Part shown: in pieces, positions 58,053-64,000 of the stretch
Numbering within the stretch: position 1 is the stretch's first letter
How the letters are laid out: every line of letters begins with the position of its first letter
Assembly: GCA_022769545.1 (NCBI GenBank)
Contig: JALEJS010000014.1
Location: 62,001-126,000, forward strand
Source of the DNA: Blautia sp.
Lineage (GTDB): Bacteria; Bacillota; Clostridia; Lachnospirales; Lachnospiraceae
DNA: 64,000 nucleotides
Reading direction: 5' to 3'
Position numbers and translations under genes: made by a program
Notes under the pieces: generated by a model
Seen by the model: the letters and a program-made list of their open reading frames with translations, nothing else
Database searches by the model: none
What the model was told of the DNA's origin: nothing

Positions 58053-60044
58053 TCAATAGACATCGTAGCCATAAACATCATAATCTGCATACGCATCCGA
58101 GGAATACATATCATCCATGCCACCCTCTGCAGAATAATCCATGCTCATATCTCCGTCCGCCAGGGGCTCTTCACTTCCTCCAGCCATATCTGTGTCCAGA
58201 TCCAGGCTTTCCCCATACATCTTCGCAAAGAAATGCATGGTGTCATCGTACAGAGTCTGTCTGTCCATATCACTTACATTTGACAGGATTCCGGTACCGA
58301 CACCCATTCCGTCCATGCCAAAGATATTTTTCAGCTTCTGATCCAGCAGGTTCAGCTCAGAATTGATATACATCTCCATGCCGGTCGGCACATAGCTGCC
58401 GGCTCCATCCCGGAGGATGGTATAATAAATCTCTTCCACAGACTGGGACAGCTGCATTCCTGTCGCGGCATCCAGCAGAACCGTTCCATAAACATAAGAT
58501 TCATCTCCTGCTGCCGCATTCATCATCTGCGCGGAATCGCCCTGGTACTCTCCTTCACAGAATGCCTTTGCTTTTTCAAACATGGAGCGTGACTGTTCAC
58601 TTAGCAGTGCGGTATCCATAACAACGGTTCCGGTAGAATTATTCTCCTCCGCCGGGGTCATATCCTCCGTAAAATCATAGGAATAACCATCATCCGGATT
58701 CATCTCACCGTCTGTCATGCCATAGTCGATCGGGCCATCATCTGTCAGGCCGCCGTCTCCTTCCAGGCCTCCGTCATCCACGATCTGCATATCCTCTTCC
58801 GGATACAGATCCTCCACAACCTGAGAATCATCTGCAAAGCCGCTTCCGCCGTCACCGGACATCGCATCCTCAGGATATACCTCTTCCCAGACCTGATCAT
58901 CCTCCGGCATAGTTCCGTCAGCGATCAGGGACCCGTCTTCCGCTTCCGACTCATCCCATATCTGTGTGTCATCTGCAGCACCGGTATCTACAATTTCCCC
59001 GTCATCGTTCACCATAAGCCCCCACTCCGCATCCGGGTCAATGGTCTCGTCGCTCTCATCCAGGCCGGTCATTCCGGTCTCGACTGCCAGTTCCGGATCC
59101 TGTGTGGAATCCTCCACAGCACCATCCAGGATATCACTGTCGATCTCGTCCAGAATACCGTTGTCTTCATCGTCCGGAGTCTCTTCATTCTCAGCATCGC
59201 CATTCGGAAGCACTTTCTCAATAAGATCCGAGAGCAGAGAACCGCTTTCTTCCGAATCCTCCCCCTCTTCCTGCGGAGATACATTTTCATCTACGCGCTC
59301 CAGTGTTTCCTGAACATCCTCGTATTCATAATCTTCTTCCGCAATTTCTTCCATGAGCCCGGTAATGATCTCGATTTCTGCTTCGCCGATATTCACATTG
59401 TTTTCCTGAACGATATTCACAACGACGTTATAGATATCTCCGGAATTTGTGATGTTATTCCCGATGACCTCCATTTTCGCCTGATTGATCACCTTCGTCG
59501 CCGGTTTTTTGCCGACTCTGTCCGCCAGCTTACCGGTCACAACCATCTCCTGTGTGGCGATTTTCTTTTTCGTCTCACTGAGCTTCACACCGCTGGCGGT
59601 CTCATATGCCATCTGGATACCGGTCAGTGCTCCCGTACCGGAAACCTCGAAAGGACATGCAGCCACAACCTCACAGTTTTTCACACCGGATGTAGACAAG
59701 GTGGAAGCAATCATGTTACAGGTTACCCAGTTCAGATTGGCAGTCCGCACCTTGATACCGCCTGAGCTCGTGGGATTTACATAAGCACAGCTGACCGTTC
59801 TGTTTCCGATCTGCTCCATGGGAACATAGGAACCAAGATGATTTCTCTCGTCCTGATTCGTAACCGTAATAATATTTACCTGTTGCGGAGCTTTAAAATA
59901 TTTCAGCATGGTCTGCTTCTGTGATTCACTCAGATCCGCTCCCAGTGTAACAACCCGGGTTCCGTCTGCCATGGCCGGAACCGCACTTCCCAGAACAAGG
60001 CTGGCGCTGCAGAGCAGCGCACCCAGCAATTTTGCTTTTTTCAT
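58053..60044 (-). CDS. Secreted DUF1002 protein with long acidic C-terminal region
   Basis: A 663-residue exported protein. The signal peptide ends near AMA-DGT (about residue 26). The DUF1002 domain (about 30-260) begins RVVTLGADLSESQKQTMLKYF and contains NPTSSGGIKVRTANLNWVTCNM. A long acidic low-complexity region (Glu/Asp/Gly/Ser, about 260-480) follows. A second, folded segment (SMFEKAKAFCEGEYQG to DTMHFFAKMYGESLDL) ends in an Asp/Tyr-rich tail. DUF1002 proteins are common in Firmicutes and their function is not known. The acidic part may bind calcium or act as a spacer. Confidence 0.82.
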   Translation of the reverse strand: MKKAKLLGALLCSASLVLGSAVPAMADGTRVVTLGADLSESQKQTMLKYFKAPQQVNIITVTNQDERNHLGSYVPMEQIGNRTVSCAYVNPTSSGGIKVRTANLNWVTCNMIASTLSTSGVKNCEVVAACPFEVSGTGALTGIQMAYETASGVKLSETKKKIATQEMVVTGKLADRVGKKPATKVINQAKMEVIGNNITNSGDIYNVVVNIVQENNVNIGEAEIEIITGLMEEIAEEDYEYEDVQETLERVDENVSPQEEGEDSEESGSLLSDLIEKVLPNGDAENEETPDDEDNGILDEIDSDILDGAVEDSTQDPELAVETGMTGLDESDETIDPDAEWGLMVNDDGEIVDTGAADDTQIWDESEAEDGSLIADGTMPEDDQVWEEVYPEDAMSGDGGSGFADDSQVVEDLYPEEDMQIVDDGGLEGDGGLTDDGPIDYGMTDGEMNPDDGYSYDFTEDMTPAEENNSTGTVVMDTALLSEQSRSMFEKAKAFCEGEYQGDSAQMMNAAAGDESYVYGTVLLDAATGMQLSQSVEEIYYTILRDGAGSYVPTGMEMYINSELNLLDQKLKNIFGMDGMGVGTGILSNVSDMDRQTLYDDTMHFFAKMYGESLDLDTDMAGGSEEPLADGDMSMDYSAEGGMDDMYSSDAYADYDVYGYDVY

Positions 60045-60118
60045 TTTTCTCCTCCATTTCCAATGATCAAAAGTAATAAATCATTTGTATCCCAATACTT
60101 CTGTTTTCTGTTGAAGCT

Positions 60119-60148
60119 ATTGTAACATATTTTCCCATCGGTTTGTAA
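60119..60148 (-). promoter_or_regulatory. Probable promoter of the DUF1002 gene
   Basis: TTACAA, an 18-base spacer and TACAAT on the minus strand, about 75 bases upstream of the ATG. Confidence 0.5.
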
Positions 60149-60195
60149 CCAATAATTACCTGCGCCAGTGCTTTCCGGTTCCGAAATATACCGGC

Positions 60196-60714
60196 TCAGA
60201 TATAATATACCCAGCTTTCCTTTCTGGATGCCGCCTCGGGAACAGCTCCCTGGGCATAGCCAAGCGCCACGTGGCCGATTCCTTCATAGTCTCCCTCAAT
60301 TCCCAGTCCTTTCAGGATCGCCTTTCCTTCCTCTGTCTCAAATTCCTCCTTCGCCCGATGGATCCAGCAGCTCCCCAGCCCCAGTGCATGTGCCGCCAGC
60401 ATGAGATTTCCCATAACGAGAGTCCCGTCATAGAGAGCGGTCGGATACTGTTTATCTGCCAGCACGATCAGCATACAGGGAGCACCATAAAACGGATCTG
60501 TGGAAAATCCGCCGATTTCCTGATTCATTTTCGAAATCCTGTCCCGCAGTTTCCTGTCTGTCACCGCAAGAATAATGGGTGACTGTTTTCCTCTTCCCGT
60601 CGCCGCATAGGTACCGGCTTCCAGAATCTGATCCAGAAGCTTTCGCGGCACAGGCGCGGAACTGAATTTCCGGATACTTCTTCTTGTTTTCATATTTTCC
60701 AGTATTTCATTCAT
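60196..60714 (-). CDS. Nitroreductase family protein
   Basis: A 172-residue nitroreductase. The N-terminal FMN-binding RRSIRKFSSAPVPRKLLDQILEAGTYAATGRGKQ is typical. Later segments are GTLVMGNLMLAAHALGLGSCWIHRA and a C-terminal GHVALGYAQG. Such FMN enzymes reduce nitro compounds, quinones or enones with NAD(P)H. It is 32 bases downstream of the ArAE-like gene and probably co-transcribed. Substrate unknown. Confidence 0.88.
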   Translation of the reverse strand: MNEILENMKTRRSIRKFSSAPVPRKLLDQILEAGTYAATGRGKQSPIILAVTDRKLRDRISKMNQEIGGFSTDPFYGAPCMLIVLADKQYPTALYDGTLVMGNLMLAAHALGLGSCWIHRAKEEFETEEGKAILKGLGIEGDYEGIGHVALGYAQGAVPEAASRKESWVYYI

Positions 60715-60746
60715 GACATTACCTCCTTCTGGTTCACCTGCTGCTT

Positions 60747-61763
60747 TCAGGCATTTGTATTCCAGTATATTTTCTTCTGTTTTTCATTCAGACTCTCCAC
60801 GAATCTGCGCTTGCAGATCAGAAAATCCTCCAGATCCATCAGAATGTGATATAAAATCGCCCGGCTTTCAAATTCCTCCCGGCTCTGCGGAAGCGGCTCC
60901 TTTTTCATATCACGGAAGATTTCCATAAGACGATCCATCTGCTTTTCCGGTATGTTTTTTTCAATCACATAATCCTTCAGATACAGCATGTAATCGGCAA
61001 TCACTCCGGCCTGTGCCGGCATGGAACGGATTTTTTTCACTTCGTAATGAAGATTATGCAGAATCATACACTGCTGCAGGCGCATTTCAAAATAGTCAAT
61101 GTAATAGCCCGGATGTGAAGAAAAGGTATTGTCCTGATACTCACAGGCCTCGATGATATACTCTTTCAGCTGTCCCTCCAGCCTTCCGATATCCACCCAC
61201 ACATCTCCGCGCATGCTCTCACTGGACATATATTCCGCAATTTCTTTCAGTACTTTCTGAAGCCATTCTTCTGTCACCCGCATATACTGCATCAGATTTT
61301 TTCTGGAACCTCCGTAATCCTGAAACAGATTCAGGATCATCGCCAGTGCCGTTCCGATCACCACCAGCAGTACCTCATTCATAACAGCCCGTCTGCCAAA
61401 ATCCATACTTGTAAGGAAATGTGCACCGATCACCGCATTCACCGATATCGTGGCACCCCATCCAAGCATCTCACTGATCACGATCATGATAAAAACAAAA
61501 AGGCCATATGCCTGCCATTCGTTATTGATATTCTGAAACAGAATACCGGCAAGCGTCACTGCAATCAGCATTGTCACCAGACGGGAGACGGAAAGCTTGA
61601 CCGTTTCCCATTTCGTGGTCATCATCGTGAGCAGCGCAATGGTTCCCGCCGATATCATATGATCCAGACGGAGCATTTTTGCAATAAAAATTGCCATACT
61701 GCTCCCAATCGCAATTTTGGCCGCCTTCAGGATTCTCTTTCGGATTCTGTTTTTTTCAACCAT
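60747..61763 (-). CDS. Aromatic acid exporter family 1 (ArAE_1/FUSC-like) membrane protein
   Basis: A 338-residue protein with about four to six N-terminal membrane segments (IAIGSSMAIFIAKML, ISAGTIALLTMM, LVTMLIAVTLAGILF, YGLFVFIMIVISEMLGWGATISVNAV, LVVIGTALAMILNLF) up to about residue 155. A helical cytoplasmic C-terminal domain follows, with the family's DFLICKRRFVESLN near the end. This is the ArAE_1 half-transporter layout. It may export aromatic or other anions; substrate unknown. It is upstream of the nitroreductase in one unit. Confidence 0.82.
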   Translation of the reverse strand: MVEKNRIRKRILKAAKIAIGSSMAIFIAKMLRLDHMISAGTIALLTMMTTKWETVKLSVSRLVTMLIAVTLAGILFQNINNEWQAYGLFVFIMIVISEMLGWGATISVNAVIGAHFLTSMDFGRRAVMNEVLLVVIGTALAMILNLFQDYGGSRKNLMQYMRVTEEWLQKVLKEIAEYMSSESMRGDVWVDIGRLEGQLKEYIIEACEYQDNTFSSHPGYYIDYFEMRLQQCMILHNLHYEVKKIRSMPAQAGVIADYMLYLKDYVIEKNIPEKQMDRLMEIFRDMKKEPLPQSREEFESRAILYHILMDLEDFLICKRRFVESLNEKQKKIYWNTNA

Positions 61764-61783
61764 TCATCTCCTCCGTAATGTTT

Positions 61784-62050
61784 TGGCGGGACCCGGGGTC
61801 ATTCATCCACGATCGTGCAAGCACGATGCGGTTTCAGACCTTTCCCTCCTGGTATCATAATAGTATATTATCATTTCAGCATTCATTTCTCCATATGCTT
61901 TTTGCAATTTGCGCCGGCATTATCTATTTTTCATAATAATTACCCAAAAATCATTGTTTTTTCTGTACGTTTTTTCATTTTTATGTTATCATTTTAATAT
62001 TATGAGTTACCGGACAAATGAGCCTGACGTCGATTTGTCCCCTGGCTCAT
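61784..62050. repeat. Intergenic modular repeat (REP-like), copy 2
   Basis: The stretch has ATGTTTTGGCGGGACCC, a perfect ATCGTGC-AA-GCACGAT hairpin, and then GGACAAATGAGCCTGACGTC continuing as GATTTGTCCCCTGGCTCAT (62012-62050). All modules match those at 837-1011. The 39-base unit can fold as GGACAAAT/ATTTGTCC or as ATGAGCC/GGCTCAT. The sequence between 61860 and 62010 is AT-rich and presumably contains the alsT promoter; I see no clear consensus. Confidence 0.6.
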
Positions 62051-62091
62051 AAGATTAACGCGTTGACAGACACGCAGAAAGAGGTATCACT

Positions 62092-63480
62092 ATGCTCAAT
62101 GCCATTGAAAGCATCAATCGCGTCGTAAATAATTTCATCTGGGGTGTCCCTGCCATGATCTGTATCCTCGGTGTGGGGCTGATTCTGAGTTTCCGCACGG
62201 GCTTCATCCAGATCCGCAAATTCCCGTTTGCGATGAAAGCAACCATAGGACGCATGTTCAAAAAGAAAACCGCCTCGGACGGCTCCATTACTCCGTTTCA
62301 GGCAGTCTGCACGGCTCTTGCCGCAACTGTGGGAACCGGAAACATTGCCGGTGTGGCCGGTGCGATTGCCATCGGCGGTCCCGGTGCCGTATTCTGGATG
62401 TGGATATCCGCGCTTCTGGGTATGTGTACAAAATTTGCAGAGGTTACCCTGGCCGTTCATTTTCGCGAAAAAAACGAAGACGGTGATTTCGTGGGCGGAC
62501 CTATGTATTACATAAAAAACGGTCTCGGCAAAAACTGGCATTTTCTTGCCTGTCTGTTTTCCCTGTTCGGTGTGCTTACTGTTTTCGGGACCGGAAATGC
62601 CACACAGGTAAACACGATCACAACAGCTGTAAACTCTGCACTGATGAATTATCATATCATTGACGAAAGCTCTGCAAAGACTGTCAGTCTCGTAATCGGA
62701 ATCATCATTGCCGTCGCTGTCGCACTGGTATTGCTGGGCGGAATCAAGCGTATCGGCAACGTCTGTGAAAAGCTGGTTCCCTTCATGGCGGTTTTCTATG
62801 TACTGCTTGCCATCGGCGTGATCGTTCTCAATATCCAGAAGGTTCCTTCTGTATTCTATTCCATTTTCTATGGTGCCTTTCACCCGAGAGCGGTCACCGG
62901 CGGAATTGTTGGAACACTTTTTACCAGCATGAAAAAAGGTGTCTCCCGGGGAATCTTTTCCAACGAGGCCGGCCTTGGAACCGGCTCCATCGCCCACGCA
63001 TGTGCGGACACAAGAAAACCTGTCAAACAGGGACTTTTCGGTATTTTTGAAGTATTTGCGGACACGATTATCATCTGTACGCTGACCGCCCTCGTGATTC
63101 TTTGCAGCGGAACTGCCATTCAATATGGTTCCGCCGCCGGTGCGGAGCTGACCATCAGCGGTTTTACCGCCACCTACGGCAGCTGGGTATCTATCTTCAC
63201 AGCCATTGCCCTGTGTTCCTTCGCCTTTTCAACGATCCTGGGCTGGGGACTGTATGGCGCAAGATGTGCGGAATTTCTCTTTTCCAGCAAAGTCATCAAA
63301 CCCTTTATGTTCCTGTACTCACTGGTTGCCATTGTGGGCGCCACCATGGATCTTGGCCTTCTCTGGGATATCGCCGATACCTTCAACGGACTGATGGCCA
63401 TTCCCAACCTGATTGCCCTGTTCCTTCTGTCCGGAACAGCTGCACGGCTGGCCAGAGAATATTTCGCAAATCCGGATTAA
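62092..63480 (+). CDS. alsT: Sodium:alanine symporter (AGCS/AlsT family)
   Basis: A 462-residue polytopic membrane protein of the alanine or glycine:cation symporter family. GLILSFRTGFIQIRKFP, TALAATVGTGNIAGVAGAIAIGGPGAVFWMW and SRGIFSNEAGLGTGSIAHA are family signatures, with around 11 membrane segments. It takes up alanine or glycine with sodium. AGAGG precedes the ATG. The gene is transcribed alone and shares a terminator with the convergent GNAT gene. Confidence 0.93.
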   Translation: MLNAIESINRVVNNFIWGVPAMICILGVGLILSFRTGFIQIRKFPFAMKATIGRMFKKKTASDGSITPFQAVCTALAATVGTGNIAGVAGAIAIGGPGAVFWMWISALLGMCTKFAEVTLAVHFREKNEDGDFVGGPMYYIKNGLGKNWHFLACLFSLFGVLTVFGTGNATQVNTITTAVNSALMNYHIIDESSAKTVSLVIGIIIAVAVALVLLGGIKRIGNVCEKLVPFMAVFYVLLAIGVIVLNIQKVPSVFYSIFYGAFHPRAVTGGIVGTLFTSMKKGVSRGIFSNEAGLGTGSIAHACADTRKPVKQGLFGIFEVFADTIIICTLTALVILCSGTAIQYGSAAGAELTISGFTATYGSWVSIFTAIALCSFAFSTILGWGLYGARCAEFLFSSKVIKPFMFLYSLVAIVGATMDLGLLWDIADTFNGLMAIPNLIALFLLSGTAARLAREYFANPD

Positions 63481-63483
63481 CAG

Positions 63484-63531
63484 CCAAGGCGGACCGGTTT
63501 CTCTTTTACGAGAAACCTGCCCGCCTTTTTC
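63484..63531. terminator. Convergent terminator between alsT and the GNAT gene
   Basis: CAAGGCGG..GGTTTCTC pairs with GAGAAACC..CCGCCTT and is followed by TTTTCTTTT on the plus strand. It can serve both genes. Confidence 0.82.
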
Positions 63532-63533
63532 TT

Positions 63534-64000
63534 TTACATTTTGATTTCTTTCTCATAACACCAGAAAGGCTGCTCATAAAGCCAGCACTCTCCAACCCGC
63601 TGAAAATGCAGATGGCGATAAGAACGAAGCGCCTTCTCATTGGTCTTATTCACAAGAAAATGAACGCTTTTATATCCTCTTTCTCTTAATACAGACATTC
63701 CATAAGCGATCATCTCTCTGGCAATCCCCTGATTCTGCAGCTTTGGACAGACCGCCAGCCGGGCAAGCTCCCCGCCCGGAAGAAGTTCCTGCGTCCAGCA
63801 GTCCAGCTTCTCCACCGATTCATCCTGATCGATGGAGATTGCTGCAACAATCTTATTCTTTTCATTTTTCATCACAAACAGAGATTCCCTGGACAAATCA
63901 AAATCGATTTCCTCCATCCCGGGATAGTTCTCATTCCATGGACAGTATTCCCGTCCGATCTGTGACTGATATAACTGCAGAATCTCTTCTTTTTCTTCCG
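63534..64000 (-). CDS. GNAT-family N-acetyltransferase (partial, N-terminus beyond window)
   Basis: The open frame continues past the track start at 63917 to the right edge (EEILQLYQSQIGREYCPWNENYPG), so the true start lies outside. The GNAT core is visible: VAAISIDQD, LARLAVCPKLQNQGIAREMI as the acetyl-CoA pyrophosphate loop, and VNKTNEKALRSYRHLHFQRVGE. The N-terminal part with CPWNENYP is typical of small unassigned acetyltransferases of Firmicutes. Substrate unknown. Confidence 0.87.
   Translation of the reverse strand, partial: EEKEEILQLYQSQIGREYCPWNENYPGMEEIDFDLSRESLFVMKNEKNKIVAAISIDQDESVEKLDCWTQELLPGGELARLAVCPKLQNQGIAREMIAYGMSVLRERGYKSVHFLVNKTNEKALRSYRHLHFQRVGECWLYEQPFWCYEKEIKM

Noticed and set aside
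62047-63123. A 358-residue minus-strand frame antisense to alsT
   Set aside because: The alsT protein on the plus strand has family signatures throughout; the antisense product is composition-driven.
1-64000. tRNA, rRNA, prophage or defence islands
   Set aside because: I looked for cloverleaf-like GGTTCGAATCC segments, rRNA-like stretches, phage structural or integrase genes and defence families and saw none; weak RNA genes could still be missed by eye.

Overview
The window reads as a chromosome segment of a gut-type Lachnospiraceae (Blautia/Ruminococcus-like Firmicute). The grounds are strong GGAGG ribosome binding sites, consensus sigma-A promoters, meso-DAP dehydrogenase plus LysA, an L25/Ctc protein, clostridial DUF families and a fucose/propanediol microcompartment. 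The genus is inference. No rRNA, tRNA, CRISPR array or prophage was seen. Most genes are on the minus strand.

Layout. 1-5 kb: a YesN-type response regulator cut by the left edge, then a MoxR ATPase / VWA protein / leucine-rich-repeat trio. 5-11.7 kb: a LacI-controlled polyol or ketose-phosphate operon (class II aldolase, LacI, FGGY kinase, GatD-like dehydrogenase, PfkB kinase, aldo/keto reductase) behind a consensus promoter with a GAAACGTTTC operator. 11.8-21.5 kb: fucose mutarotase FucU, a phosphoribosyltransferase-like protein, an SH3 surface protein, L25, a MalY/PatB lyase, LysA, fucose isomerase FucI and a divergent AraC regulator. 21.5-25.6 kb: a decaying zone. It holds an orphan shell gene, a second shell gene with an internal amber codon, and remnants of a rhamnonate-type sugar acid cluster around an intact IclR gene.

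25.8-46.4 kb is the centrepiece: a bacterial microcompartment locus on the minus strand. A promoter-proximal operon encodes a glycyl radical diol dehydratase, its radical SAM activase, PduU and PduV. A second promoter starts a long operon: fuculose-1-P aldolase, PduP, an alcohol dehydrogenase, shell proteins, PduL, PduN, PduS, PduT, a DeoR regulator, PduQ, PduCDE, PduGH and PduO. The locus therefore has both a B12-independent radical 1,2-propanediol dehydratase and the complete B12-dependent dehydratase with reactivase and cobalamin recycling. Related direct repeats lie upstream of both promoters. In the inferred pathway fuculose-1-P is split to lactaldehyde and DHAP, lactaldehyde is reduced to 1,2-propanediol, and either dehydratase gives propionaldehyde inside the shell. 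PduQ then makes propanol, while PduP and PduL make propionyl-CoA and propionyl-phosphate. No fuculokinase dedicated to the pathway, sugar transporter or propionate kinase is visible.

46.4-64 kb: an IS110/IS1111-type element directly upstream of the glycyl radical operon, a PHP hydrolase, and a cobalamin riboswitch with terminator ahead of a cysteine-rich small protein. Then come two NlpC/P60 cell-wall hydrolases, Ddh, a DnaJ/DUF5685/zinc-ribbon cluster, a flavin reductase, RlmI, a DUF1002 protein, a nitroreductase, an ArAE exporter-like protein, an AlsT symporter and a GNAT gene cut by the right edge.
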